A DNA stretch of 64,000 nt from an uncultured Christensenella sp. (GTDB lineage Bacteria > Bacillota > Clostridia > Christensenellales > Borkfalkiaceae), in contig CAJTTC010000002.1 of assembly GCA_910579295.1 (NCBI GenBank), positions 1 through 64,000 on the forward strand. The letters run 5' to 3'. This document shows positions 44,199-52,903 of this stretch, piece by piece. The notes below the pieces were generated by a model that saw only the letters and a list, made by a program, of their open reading frames with translations, was not told the DNA's origin and did no database searches. The first letter of the stretch is position 1. Every line of letters begins with the position of its first letter. The position numbers and the translations under genes were made by a program.

Positions 44199-45410
44199 AT
44201 GATTATACTCAACGCCGACCAGTCTGCGGCTGACAAAAAAATAAGCGATTGGTTTTTTAAGGGGACGCGACAGGTCTTTGTGCTGACGGGATATGCGGGC
44301 ACTGGCAAAACCGCGCTCTTAAAGCATACCGTTCTGAACACGTTGGGCTTGGACGATTTATACAGCGCGGCGTTTGTAACACCTACGGGAAAGGCGGCGA
44401 CAGTACTTATAAAGAACGGCGTTTCGGCGTGCACCGTGCACCGCCTTATCTATCAGTCGCAGACAACCGAACAGGAAGTCGAGGTTAACGGCAAAAAAAT
44501 CAAGGTGGAGCGCCTTGTTTTCCGCCGCCGCGAGAGTATCGACAAGGCGATTAAACTTATCGTGCTTGACGAAGCCTCTATGGTTTCCGACGAGGTTTTG
44601 GGCGATATCCTCAACTTCGGCGTAAAGGTATTGCTATGCGGTGATAACGCGCAGTTACCACCCGTCGAGGGCTTTAATACGTTTTTAAAAAATCCCGACT
44701 ACACCTTAACGCAGATTGTGCGGCAACAGCAGGACAACCCCATTATCCGTCTGGCGCAGCTTGCGCGCGAGGGCAAGAACATACCTTTCGGCAACTTCGG
44801 CGATAAGGCGTTCGTTTTTCTCGTCAGAAAATTTACGGGCGATATGCGGCAAAGGTTGCTTTTAAGGAGCGATCAGATAATATGCGGACTGAACAGAACC
44901 CGAGCCAGAATAAACGATGAAATGCGCGCGGCGCACGGATACGGCGGACTGCCGAAAAACGGTGAAAAGCTGATATGCACATATAATAATTGGGAACAAT
45001 TTATTGACGGCGAAGCGCGGTTTAACCTCGTAAACGGCATAATAGGCACGGCGATAGACCCCTTTTACGACGTAAACAACGGAATGGGGTTTACTCAATT
45101 CAAGCCCGACTTCCTCGACGAAAACTGCCCCGACGCGTTACCGTTCGATATAGGCATTTTCGAGAACGGCGAATACCGTTATAAGCATGGCGACACGTTT
45201 GCTAAATTTGACGAGAACGGAGAGCCCACGGGCGTATTTACACTCAACCGCTTCGAATACGGTTACTGCATCTCCTGCCATAAGGCGCAAGGCTCGGAGT
45301 TCGATAACGTCATAATCTTCGACGAAAGCTTTGCCTTCCGCGAGGACAAAAACCGTTGGCTGTACACCGCGCTCACCCGCGCCCGAAAAAAGCTGATTTT
45401 GGTGCGGTAG
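44199..45410 (+). CDS. RecD/Dda-like superfamily 1B DNA helicase
   Basis: A 403-residue compact SF1 helicase. Walker A GYAGTGKTALLKH (about residues 31-43), PTGKAATVL, Walker B IVLDEASMVSD, GDNAQLPPVEG (motif III), and a UvrD_C_2-type end with CISCHKAQGSEFDNV (motif V) and YTALTRARKKLILV (motif VI). It lacks the N-terminal region of RecD2, so it resembles phage Dda-type or short RecD-like helicases that move 5' to 3'. Start set by the promoter; a TTG six codons earlier lies in the -10 region. Confidence 0.87.
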   Translation: MIILNADQSAADKKISDWFFKGTRQVFVLTGYAGTGKTALLKHTVLNTLGLDDLYSAAFVTPTGKAATVLIKNGVSACTVHRLIYQSQTTEQEVEVNGKKIKVERLVFRRRESIDKAIKLIVLDEASMVSDEVLGDILNFGVKVLLCGDNAQLPPVEGFNTFLKNPDYTLTQIVRQQQDNPIIRLAQLAREGKNIPFGNFGDKAFVFLVRKFTGDMRQRLLLRSDQIICGLNRTRARINDEMRAAHGYGGLPKNGEKLICTYNNWEQFIDGEARFNLVNGIIGTAIDPFYDVNNGMGFTQFKPDFLDENCPDALPFDIGIFENGEYRYKHGDTFAKFDENGEPTGVFTLNRFEYGYCISCHKAQGSEFDNVIIFDESFAFREDKNRWLYTALTRARKKLILVR

Positions 45411-45414
45411 ACGG

Positions 45415-45450
45415 CAATTACCCCCTACATATCCTTTAACTAACGTAATC
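45415..45450. repeat. Dispersed CAATTGCCCCC motif, copy 4
   Basis: CAATTACCCCCTACATATCC followed by TTTAACTAACGTAATCAG. Directly after the RecD-like helicase stop and very similar over about 40 bases to 16676-16711. Confidence 0.45.
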
Positions 45451-45477
45451 AGGAGAAAACAGATTTTTGCAACTGAA

Positions 45478-45529
45478 CATATCAATAAAAAATATGCACT
45501 CCAAAAGCTGGTCGGCTTTCGGGGTGCAT
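45478..45529 (-). terminator. Terminator of the DeoC-like gene
   Basis: ATGCACTCC-AAAGC and GCTTT-GGGGTGCAT form a long two-part stem; on the minus strand it is followed by ATATTTTTATTG. Confidence 0.7.
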
Positions 45530-45574
45530 ATAATCATAAAAAAATGACTTCGTTTTTGATTAACTCATATAAAA

Positions 45575-46306
45575 TTATTCGGCTTCGGCTTGCTTGATTA
45601 AGAATGTGGCAAGCTGACACGCCGACAGACAGCCGACGTAATCCGCGCCCATTGTGTTGAGGTTTGCAAACGCAACGGCGTTTTCGGCTCTGTCCGCCTT
45701 AATAAGGCACTTGCCCTTTAAAGCCGCCTTTACGCCCGCCACCGTTTCGCCGTCGGTATTGTTCAGACGGATACAGTTTATCCCCGCGTCCGCCGCCGTC
45801 TGACAGGCTTTATTCAGCTCCTTTTCGCTGAGAGCGGAGCAATCGAGAGCAATTCTTGCCGCGCGCTGTTTCGCCGCCTTTTTAATCTTTTTGCATTCCT
45901 TTTTAAAGTATGCCCAATTCCCCTCTTTTATAAAGGACGTCGGCGCGCTGACCTCCACTTCGTCAACGCCGTCTTTGACCGCGCGCTTGACCGCCGCCAC
46001 CTTAATCTCCGTAGCGTCCGCGCCGCAGGGATAGGAAATCGCCGCGATAAGCGACACCTTGGGGTCTTTGCCGAGGAAAGACACGCACGACTTGACGTGA
46101 GCAGGGAACACGACTATCGAGCCGAGCTCCACCGTATTCGCGTCTCTGCATATCTCTTTCAGATACGCTCTGTCCACGGTCGGCGCGAGACAGTCGCACT
46201 CTATCTTCAACACGCTCGCCTTAGCCTCTTCTATTCTCTTTATGCGCTTAAATTCGCGATACTGTTCGTCTTCCGAAGGATTTAACGTTTGCTGATTGTC
46301 TTGCAT
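45575..46306 (-). CDS. DeoC-like protein without the canonical Schiff-base site
   Basis: A 243-residue TIM-barrel protein resembling deoxyribose-phosphate aldolase: VELGSIVVFPAHVKSC, AAISYPCGADATEIKVA and DGVDEVEV follow DeoC. The active site is altered. The Schiff-base motif KTSTGF is replaced by CIRLNNTDG (178-186), so the catalytic Lys is absent. The Asp of the DEVD element is Glu (E118), while the second Lys (LIKADRAE, K203) remains. An N-terminal extension of about 30 charged residues is also atypical. Either a pseudoenzyme or a different reaction. Start preceded by AAGGTGA. Confidence 0.75.
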   Translation of the reverse strand: MQDNQQTLNPSEDEQYREFKRIKRIEEAKASVLKIECDCLAPTVDRAYLKEICRDANTVELGSIVVFPAHVKSCVSFLGKDPKVSLIAAISYPCGADATEIKVAAVKRAVKDGVDEVEVSAPTSFIKEGNWAYFKKECKKIKKAAKQRAARIALDCSALSEKELNKACQTAADAGINCIRLNNTDGETVAGVKAALKGKCLIKADRAENAVAFANLNTMGADYVGCLSACQLATFLIKQAEAE

Positions 46307-46351
46307 AAAATCACCTTTATATATAATATTTTACAATTTACGACTTAGAAT

Positions 46352-46609
46352 ATGATTTATTATTTTTATATGGCAGTTTTAGGTTTGGTTTATCTTATTT
46401 TAACTTTTGTAATATGCTTTACCGCAGTTCACGTCATAAAGCTTGCGGTAGTCGGTTTTTTGAGCCTTAAACACAAGAAAGAGCCTCAGCCCGAAAAACC
46501 CGAGAAAAAGCCCGAAAAGAAATCCGAACCCGTATACTACATAGTTGAAAAGAAGCGGGCGAAAAAGAGCGCTTACTCCGAGCCGCGCGAAATTCAATTC
46601 AAAAAGTAA
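46352..46609 (+). CDS. Small single-span membrane protein with a Pro/Glu/Lys linker
   Basis: An 85-residue protein with one long hydrophobic segment (about 6-37) and a cytoplasmic tail rich in Pro, Glu and Lys (QPEKPEKKPEKKSEP), ending in basic residues. Family unknown. A TATAAT at 46322-46327 may be its -10 box, which would give a leader of about 18 bases. No ribosome-binding site is evident. Convergent with rsfS. Confidence 0.5.
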   Translation: MIYYFYMAVLGLVYLILTFVICFTAVHVIKLAVVGFLSLKHKKEPQPEKPEKKPEKKSEPVYYIVEKKRAKKSAYSEPREIQFKK

Positions 46610-46615
46610 TTAATT

Positions 46616-46996
46616 TCAGTCCTCGTATCGGGTCAGATTTTTCCCGTCCTCCCAGAGCCTTTCAAGACGGTAGAAATCGCGCTCCTCGTCGTTGAAGATA
46701 TGCACTATTACGTCCTCGTAGTCGAGCACCGCCCATCTGCCCTCGCGCACGCCTTCCTTGCGGCGCGGAGTCAAGCCGTGCTCTTTTTCCATTTTTTCGT
46801 CGACGTTTTCGGCGAGCGCCTTAACCTGAGTTGCCGACCGTCCGCTGCAAATTATGAAATAATCGCAGAGCGAAGTCTTGCTTTCCACGTCTATATAAAC
46901 TATGCCGTAAGCCTTTTTATCGCTTAAAAATTTACAGATATTAAGCGTCTTTTGCTTACTTGCGGATATTTTGTCCGTCAGCTCTTTATCAGCCAT
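46616..46996 (-). CDS. rsfS: Ribosome silencing factor RsfS
   Basis: A 126-residue Iojap/RsfS protein, which binds uL14 on the 50S subunit and blocks subunit joining during starvation. Typical segments are YGIVYIDVESKTSLCDYFII, CSGRSATQVKALAENV, and EGVREGRWAVLDYEDVIVHI. AAGGAG precedes the start. Lies just after nadD-yqeK on the same strand, the standard Firmicutes order. Confidence 0.95.
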   Translation of the reverse strand: MADKELTDKISASKQKTLNICKFLSDKKAYGIVYIDVESKTSLCDYFIICSGRSATQVKALAENVDEKMEKEHGLTPRRKEGVREGRWAVLDYEDVIVHIFNDEERDFYRLERLWEDGKNLTRYED

Positions 46997-47036
46997 AACC
47001 GTATTTCTTCTCCTTAATCGGTAAAAACTTGCGCCG

Positions 47037-48164
47037 TCAGACGGAAGCGTTCTTAATATAATTATATGCCCGCAACGTCTGACCGTCGATAGGCTTGCCC
47101 GTGGCTTGCAGATAGGCTATCTGATGTCCTAACGCCGCTTTCAGGCACTCCCTTAAATCATCCTTGAAAATTTTGCGTAAACCGTCCGCTCCTTCGAACG
47201 TCCGCCCGTCCTCCAACATATCGCAAAGATACAGGAGCGCGTCGGCGTCCGTCATATTTTCCCTGCCCGTCGTGTGACACGCAACGGCGTCGAGCAACAG
47301 CCGGTCGTCCACGCCGAAAGTATGCTCCGCCACGTACGCGCTTGTATACTGATGAAGCACGGGGGCGGGCACGTCGGGAGCATTGAAACCAGCAAGGTAG
47401 GGGCTGTCGGCTTCGAGATACTTAGCGCAGTCGTGCAAAGCCGCCATTGTTATAGCCTGCCGCTCGCTAAGTCCCGCGCGCGACGCGTTTTTAGCGCACA
47501 TTACGGCAACCCTTACAGAGTGCGCCCAACGTTCGGGCGTGAGCAAATTCTTTACCTTCAACAGCTCGCCTATAAGATAAAGCCCGTTGTCCTCTATATA
47601 TTGACAAACCGCGCCGTTTACATACCTCTCGAAATCCAAGCCCAGAGCGGCGAGAGTGCGTATAGCCGTCGAGCTTACCCTTTCGCCGACGTACGGCACG
47701 ATTTTAACCCGCGTCGAAAACTGCTCCTCAACCTTCTTCCTGCTCTCCTCCAAGCCGTGCTTGTCCTCTCTTGCGCAGGCGGCGAGCGTAAAGGTCGACA
47801 GTATTTCCTGCGGGTTTTTCCACTGCGGGAAATTATCGAGCATATCTGCACCGATTAAAAAGTAACGCTCGGCGTCTTTATAGACCTCGGCGAAGTGACG
47901 GCACGTGAGATAGGTATAGGACACGCCGCCGCGGATAAGCTCGTAATTGCTTACCTCGGCTTGCGGCACGCTTGAAAAGGCGAGGCGGCACATTTCGTAA
48001 CGTTGCCAGAAATCGGCTGAAAGTCTGCCGCTCTTGTGCGGACTGACTGCCGTGGGCATTATTATAACTTTATCGAGGTTAAGCGATTCGATCGCCGCTC
48101 TGACAAGCTTGACGTGCTCGCGATGAACGGGGTTGAACGCTCCTCCGAATATGGCAATTCTCAT
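47037..48164 (-). CDS. Bifunctional NadD-YqeK fusion: nicotinate-nucleotide adenylyltransferase and HD phosphohydrolase
   Basis: A 375-residue fusion. Residues 1 to about 195 are NadD (NaMN adenylyltransferase of NAD synthesis): FGGAFNPVHREH and SSTAIRTLAA are the nucleotide-binding motifs. Residues about 200-375 are YqeK, an HD-domain Ap4A hydrolase in characterised members: WAHSVRVAVMCAK, ALHDCAKYLE (HD), HQYTSAYVAEHTFG and AVACHTTGREN. Bacillus encodes these as adjacent separate genes. The domains read continuously. Followed by rsfS. Confidence 0.92.
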   Translation of the reverse strand: MRIAIFGGAFNPVHREHVKLVRAAIESLNLDKVIIMPTAVSPHKSGRLSADFWQRYEMCRLAFSSVPQAEVSNYELIRGGVSYTYLTCRHFAEVYKDAERYFLIGADMLDNFPQWKNPQEILSTFTLAACAREDKHGLEESRKKVEEQFSTRVKIVPYVGERVSSTAIRTLAALGLDFERYVNGAVCQYIEDNGLYLIGELLKVKNLLTPERWAHSVRVAVMCAKNASRAGLSERQAITMAALHDCAKYLEADSPYLAGFNAPDVPAPVLHQYTSAYVAEHTFGVDDRLLLDAVACHTTGRENMTDADALLYLCDMLEDGRTFEGADGLRKIFKDDLRECLKAALGHQIAYLQATGKPIDGQTLRAYNYIKNASV

Positions 48165-48229
48165 AATTTATCCCTGCTATTTTCGGTATGACCGTATATA
48201 TTTTCAAAAATCGGGCAATAATCTGCGCG

Positions 48230-48976
48230 ATGAAAAAAATTAATTTCGCACTTATTTCCGACGTGCTATTTTTTACGCTTTGCGCGTTTATTTTAAGCTT
48301 TACGGCGATACGCTTTTACTGCAAAAACGCAACGACGGCGCTCGTACTCGCTATCGGCATAGCCCTGTGCTGCGGGCTGATTTCATTCTTTATTCTGCTT
48401 GCAAAGCGCAAAAAGCACTTAATCCTCACGCTCGGCGAAAACGAGAAAAAGTCGCTCTCCCTGCATCTTTCGGTCTGCGGCACGGGGTACATACACAAGC
48501 TGTTCGTCGCCGCATTGGACGGCGCATATATTGAAGATAACCGCGTTTACGACGAAAATTACGCCTGTTTTTTCAACTTTAAAATGTCGCCGCTGTCCCC
48601 CGACGATATAGCCGAAATCATAAAGGCGGAAACGGATAAAGCAAAGCGCGTTTTCTGTTGCGACGTTTCTCCCGCCGCGCTGTCGCTTGCCGAGGACTTC
48701 GCTATTAAGATTACTTGCGTCGCCGAAATCTACGCGCTGTTGAAGGACAAGAAGCTTCTTCCCGAAAAATACGCGCTGGGCAACGTAAAGAAGCCCAATA
48801 TTTTCAAGCGGATAAAAAAGCGGTTCAACCGCAAGCTGTGCCCGTCGCTGTTTTTCAGCGGACTTACTCTGCTGTTCTTTTCCTTTTTTACCTTTTACCC
48901 CGTCTACTATATCGTATTCGGCGGACTGCTTTTAACCCTCTCGGCAATCAGCGTGCTGATAGGTCAGCCCAACTGA
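48230..48976 (+). CDS. Hypothetical membrane protein with a restriction-endonuclease-like middle
   Basis: A 248-residue protein with two N-terminal hydrophobic segments (about 8-30 and 35-58), a soluble middle of about 120 residues, and two C-terminal ones (about 200-245). The middle resembles Mrr/REase-like domains: FFNFKMSPLSPDDIAEII, then RVFCCDVSPAALSLAEDF and a final leucine helix. Catalytic acidic residues are not convincing, so it is probably inactive or only a fold relative. The start is uncertain: this ATG (MKKINFALIS) or an in-frame ATG 42 bases upstream. Overlaps yhbY by 13 bases at the 3' ends. Confidence 0.6.
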   Translation: MKKINFALISDVLFFTLCAFILSFTAIRFYCKNATTALVLAIGIALCCGLISFFILLAKRKKHLILTLGENEKKSLSLHLSVCGTGYIHKLFVAALDGAYIEDNRVYDENYACFFNFKMSPLSPDDIAEIIKAETDKAKRVFCCDVSPAALSLAEDFAIKITCVAEIYALLKDKKLLPEKYALGNVKKPNIFKRIKKRFNRKLCPSLFFSGLTLLFFSFFTFYPVYYIVFGGLLLTLSAISVLIGQPN

Positions 48977-49260
48977 ATGTGGTTGAAATCCTTACGCGAC
49001 GATTTGCGGTAAAGCACGGCTTTTCTGCCTATGACAATGACGCACTCCGCGTTAAGACGTGCGGCAAGCTCCCTGCCGATATCCTGAGGGTCGCCGTCCG
49101 CGTTCTCCAAAATATGCACCTTGATAAGCTCCCGCGCTTCAAGACAGTCGGAAAAGCTTTTAAGCATATTGTCGCCTATTCCGTCCTTGCCTAACTGCCC
49201 TATCGGCTCGATATTTGCCGCGAGGGCTTTTAATTTACTCCTCTGTTTACTCGTCAACAT
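48964..49260 (-). CDS. yhbY: YhbY family RNA-binding protein (CRM domain)
   Basis: A 98-residue single CRM-domain protein associated with 50S precursor particles. Motifs are LTSKQRSKLKALAANIEPIG, LGKDGI and a GxxG-like VIGRKAVLYR. The C-terminus is short. Downstream of obg on the same strand. Confidence 0.93.
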   Translation of the reverse strand: MLTSKQRSKLKALAANIEPIGQLGKDGIGDNMLKSFSDCLEARELIKVHILENADGDPQDIGRELAARLNAECVIVIGRKAVLYRKSSRKDFNHIQLG

Positions 49261-49279
49261 TTCCTGTTTTTTTCTCCGA

Positions 49280-50563
49280 TTAATTTACAAATTCAAACTC
49301 GACGTCGCCGACAATAACCGTATCTTTTTCGTTTATTCCCATTTTTTTGAGCTGAGCTATAACTCCCTTTTCGCGCAAAATCTTCTGGAAGTACGCCATT
49401 GAATCTGCGTCGTTGAGCGCAACGTTGCGGCAGAGCATATCGACAAGACTGCCGACTATGACGTATGCGCCGTTCTCGTCGATAAAAATTTCAAAGTCGA
49501 GATTGCCGCTCTTGCGATAGGTGAAATCTTCGTCCGCCTCGATCGGCTGAGCCGCGGGCAACGTTTTAAGCAGTTCATTTACGGCTATTATAAGCTCCTC
49601 CGCGCCCTCGCCGCTTACCGCAGTTATGGGGAATATCTTAAATTTCCTGCCGTACTTCTTCTTGAAAGCCCTGACGTTTTCATCCGCGCCCGCTATATCG
49701 CACTTGTTCAGAGCGACAATCTGGGGCAATGCGGCGAGCGTTTCGGAATAATCTTTAAGCTCGGAATTGATTTTTTTGAAATCCTCTACGGGGTCGCGCC
49801 CCTCGCAACCCGAAATATCGACGACGTGCACGAGCATTCGCGTGCGCTCGATATGCCGCAGGAAGTCGTGACCCAAGCCCGCGCCCTGCGCCGCCCCCTC
49901 GATTAGCCCGGGGATATCCGCCGCAACGAACGCGTCGTCAAACACTTTCACCACGCCTAAATTGGGCGAAAGGGTTGTGAAATGGTAGTTGGCAATTTTG
50001 GGGTGCGCCGCCGAAATTTTTGAAAGCAGCGTAGACTTGCCCACGTTTGGAAAGCCTATAATGCCCACGTCGGCAATAACTTTGAGTTCTAAAATAATTT
50101 CGTGCAGTTCGCACTTTTCGCCCTTTTGCGCGAAGTTGGGAGCGTGCCGCCTTGCCGTAGTAAAGCGCACGTTGCCCTTGCCGCCTCTGCCGCCCTCCGC
50201 AACGAGTTTTTTGTCGCCTGCGGTAAACATATCGGCGATTACCGTGCCGCTCTCACTATCCTTGACAACCGTGCCGACGGGAACGCGTATAACCACGCTT
50301 TCGCCGCTCTTGCCGAAACACTGATTAGTGCCGCCGCGCTCGCCGTTGCCCGCGACGTATTTAGTCTTATACCGAAAGGGCAAAAGGGTATTGAGCGACG
50401 CGTCCGCAAGAATGAATACGTCGCCGCCCCTGCCGCCGTCGCCGCCGTCGGGTCCGCACGCAGGCTTGCCCTTGTACGCCTTGAACGAGTTCATTCCGTC
50501 GCCGCCGTCGCCCGCCTTTACGGTTATTTTTACTTTGTCTATAAATATACTGTTGTCTGCCAT
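49280..50563 (-). CDS. obg: GTPase Obg (CgtA)
   Basis: A 427-residue Obg GTPase, acting in ribosome assembly and stress control. The glycine-rich Obg fold occupies about residues 1-158 (AGDGGDGMNSFKAYKGKPA). G1 GFPNVGKST (about 167), G3 DIPGLIEGAAQGAGLGHDFL, G4 NKCD, G5 region ITAVSGEG. The C-terminal OCT domain lies at about 340-427. No strong ribosome-binding site precedes the ATG. Downstream of rho. Confidence 0.97.
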   Translation of the reverse strand: MADNSIFIDKVKITVKAGDGGDGMNSFKAYKGKPACGPDGGDGGRGGDVFILADASLNTLLPFRYKTKYVAGNGERGGTNQCFGKSGESVVIRVPVGTVVKDSESGTVIADMFTAGDKKLVAEGGRGGKGNVRFTTARRHAPNFAQKGEKCELHEIILELKVIADVGIIGFPNVGKSTLLSKISAAHPKIANYHFTTLSPNLGVVKVFDDAFVAADIPGLIEGAAQGAGLGHDFLRHIERTRMLVHVVDISGCEGRDPVEDFKKINSELKDYSETLAALPQIVALNKCDIAGADENVRAFKKKYGRKFKIFPITAVSGEGAEELIIAVNELLKTLPAAQPIEADEDFTYRKSGNLDFEIFIDENGAYVIVGSLVDMLCRNVALNDADSMAYFQKILREKGVIAQLKKMGINEKDTVIVGDVEFEFVN

Positions 50564-50615
50564 AATGAAATTTACGGCTTACCCTTTCCGAAAAACGGGT
50601 AAGGCTTAATTTAAA

Positions 50616-52061
50616 TTATTTCCCGCTGTACGCCTTAAAAAACGCCTGCGACTTAACGCAGAATTCGGCGTTGTTTTTAGTCTTGCTCATTGCGGAAATA
50701 AGCTCCTCTTCCTTTAAATTTTTAGCGAGCAGTCCGCGTATCATAGACGCCGCCGCAAGCTCGCTTTCGTTCAAAAGCAGCTCTTCCTTTCTCGCCCCCG
50801 AAGCGCGCACGTCGATTGCGGGGAAAACTCTGCGCTCGGCAAGCTGACGGGAAAGCACTATCTCCATATTGCCCGTCGACTTGAACTCCTCGAAAATTAC
50901 GTCGTCAAGGCGACTGCCCGTATCGACAAGCGCCGTTGCTAAAATCGTGAGCGAACCGCCGCTCTCTATATTTCTCGCCGCGCCGAAGAAACGCTTTGGC
51001 TCGACGAGCGCCTGAGGGTCTAAACCGCCCGAAAGCGACCTGCCCGAATTACTCATTGCGTTGTGAGCGCGCGAAAGCCTTGTTATGCTGTCGAGAAGGA
51101 CAACGACGTCTTTGCCCGTTTCAACCTGCCTTTTTGCGTACTCCAACGTGAGCGACGCTATATGCGTGTGGTGCGTATCGCCCTTGTCGAAAGTCGAATA
51201 GACGACCTCCGCGCCCTCTACGGAACGGCTGATATCCGTCACCTCCTCGGGGCGTTCGTCGACAAGCAAAATTATGACGAGAGCGTTGGGGTGGTTGCGC
51301 CTTATGGAGCTTGCTATATTTTTGAGCATAGTCGTCTTGCCCGCCTTGGGGGGTGAAACGATCAGCGCTCTCTGCCCGAACCCTATCGGCGAAAACAGGT
51401 CTATCATTCTGTCAGTCAGCGTGCCGCCCTCTCTTTCGAGCTGAATGCGTCTGTCGGGATAGCAAGGGGTTAAATTTTCAAAAGAAACGGAGCGCGTGAT
51501 TTCGGGCGTTTTGCCGTTAACGCTTATTATATAGGTTGCGCCGGGGCATTCGTTCGGCTTGCGCCGTTTTGCCTTGCATACGATTTTGTCGCCCGTGCGC
51601 AGACGGAAGCGATTGACGAAAGAAAGGTGCATAAACACGTCGTTCGACGAAGATATCTGCATATTGTGCGTGCGGACAAACCAAAACTTATCGGTAAATT
51701 CAAGCACGCCCGAATAAATAAGCTCCTCTTCCTCGTCGCACGCAACACGCAAAGCGCCGTCGCCGCCGTCCTTGACGGTTACGGGTTCGGTGCGTTCCGT
51801 TGCAGCGCCCGCATAGAATTGCCTGCATCTGTTAACCTCTTCGACAACGTCCGCGTTGTAGTCCTCCGACTTTGGCGGCGCGCCGCGCGTGGGGCGGGGA
51901 CAGGGCTCGGCTTCGTTCCTCGCAATAGCTATTATACCGTCGATAAGCTCGCCTTTTTTCATTTTTGTGGGATTGCTTACGCCCACGACCCTGCCAATGG
52001 GGCGCAGTGCGTAAATGCTCATTCCGTTGAGCTTGACTGCCAAGCTTTCAGCCAAATCCAT
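50616..52061 (-). CDS. rho: Transcription termination factor Rho
   Basis: A 481-residue RNA-dependent ATPase. A Rho_N-like helical domain is at about 1-45 and a variable insert follows. The cold-shock RNA-binding domain (about 90-170, [19 protein letters not shown]) precedes the ATPase core: [20 protein letters not shown] (Walker A), [15 protein letters not shown] (Walker B), and [20 protein letters not shown] (R and Q loops). Starts directly after the MBL hydrolase stop, with AGGAG. Its promoter lies before the MBL gene, where a possible XRE binding site overlaps the -35 box. Confidence 0.97.
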   Translation of the reverse strand: MDLAESLAVKLNGMSIYALRPIGRVVGVSNPTKMKKGELIDGIIAIARNEAEPCPRPTRGAPPKSEDYNADVVEEVNRCRQFYAGAATERTEPVTVKDGGDGALRVACDEEEELIYSGVLEFTDKFWFVRTHNMQISSSNDVFMHLSFVNRFRLRTGDKIVCKAKRRKPNECPGATYIISVNGKTPEITRSVSFENLTPCYPDRRIQLEREGGTLTDRMIDLFSPIGFGQRALIVSPPKAGKTTMLKNIASSIRRNHPNALVIILLVDERPEEVTDISRSVEGAEVVYSTFDKGDTHHTHIASLTLEYAKRQVETGKDVVVLLDSITRLSRAHNAMSNSGRSLSGGLDPQALVEPKRFFGAARNIESGGSLTILATALVDTGSRLDDVIFEEFKSTGNMEIVLSRQLAERRVFPAIDVRASGARKEELLLNESELAAASMIRGLLAKNLKEEELISAMSKTKNNAEFCVKSQAFFKAYSGK

Positions 52062-52712
52062 TTACTTCACACTCCTGTTCATAACGATCACTCTCGTCTG
52101 TTCACCGTCAACGTCGTCGCGGGTAAGTTCGATTTCTCCGTCCGTTTCTTCAACGCAGTCCTCGTCGAACAGCGAAATAAATTCGTCGGCTTTGTCTATG
52201 TCGAGTTCGCAACCCTTTACGCGGTAGTGCATCGGAATTACCACGTCGGGCATAATCCTGTCCACGTATTCCTTGGCGTGCTCCGCGTCGATTGTATATG
52301 TGCCCCCGACGGGAATTAACAGCACGTTGACGGGCAAAATCGCCTCGATCAGCTCGGTCGAGCACTCCTCGCCCAAATCGCCGAGGTGGCAGACGTCCAG
52401 CCCGTCCATACGGAATTTGAATATGACGTTTTCGCCGCGCAACGCTCCGCCCCGGTCGTCGTGAGAGCTCTTTATCGCATTGATGACGACGCCGGGCAGT
52501 TCGTAACCCTGCTCCTTGTCGAGCACTACGGGATTGCCGCTTACCGCCTTTACGTTGTCGTGGTCGTAATGATGATGCGAAACGGTAACGGCGTCGGCGC
52601 TGACTTTCGGCATAGAAAAACCGACGGACGGGTCGTACGGGTCGCAAACGACAGCCGTACCCGTGCTTTCCGTCAAGAGAAACGCGGAATGTCCCAAATA
52701 CTTGATTTTCAT
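52062..52712 (-). CDS. Metallo-beta-lactamase fold hydrolase
   Basis: A 216-residue MBL-fold protein of the UPF0173/UlaG-like type. Metal motif SHHHYDHDN (about 45-53, matching HxHxDH), CHLGDLGEE, and VIPMHYRVKG for the last His. The N-terminus MKIKYLGHSAFLLTE is typical. AAGGGTG precedes the start. Cotranscribed with rho, a pairing I do not recognise as standard. The leader from the promoter is about 145 bases long and may be regulatory. Confidence 0.87.
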   Translation of the reverse strand: MKIKYLGHSAFLLTESTGTAVVCDPYDPSVGFSMPKVSADAVTVSHHHYDHDNVKAVSGNPVVLDKEQGYELPGVVINAIKSSHDDRGGALRGENVIFKFRMDGLDVCHLGDLGEECSTELIEAILPVNVLLIPVGGTYTIDAEHAKEYVDRIMPDVVIPMHYRVKGCELDIDKADEFISLFDEDCVEETDGEIELTRDDVDGEQTRVIVMNRSVK

Positions 52713-52863
52713 TTAAACACCCTTGATTTTAAGACTTTTGATTTTATCCGGAATTATTTGCGGAGCGCGGAAAACCCCGCCTCCGACTTATTAACGTAAA
52801 AAAATTCAAAGACAATAATTGTTTTAATACCGATTTGAATAAACTTTTCGAATAGCCTTTTCT

Positions 52864-52892
52864 ACTATATAATATTGTAAGCTGTTTGTCAA
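52864..52892 (-). promoter_or_regulatory. Promoter of the MBL-rho operon
   Basis: On the minus strand TTGACA (52887-52892), 17 bases, TATAGT (52864-52869). It would make a leader of about 145 bases before the MBL start; an ACAATAATTGT palindrome lies in that leader near 52812. Confidence 0.65.
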
Positions 52893-52901
52893 GTAAAATA
52901 T
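52888..52901. promoter_or_regulatory. Operator-like half site over the MBL-rho -35 box
   Basis: GTCAAGTAAAATAT (minus strand ATATTTTACTTGAC). The same 14 bases, in the same relation to TTGAC, occur at 55825-55838 in front of the small XRE gene, and TATTTTACTTGA occurs at 55797-55808. It overlaps the -35 hexamer, so a bound protein could repress the operon. Confidence 0.45.
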
Positions 52902-52903
52902 AC

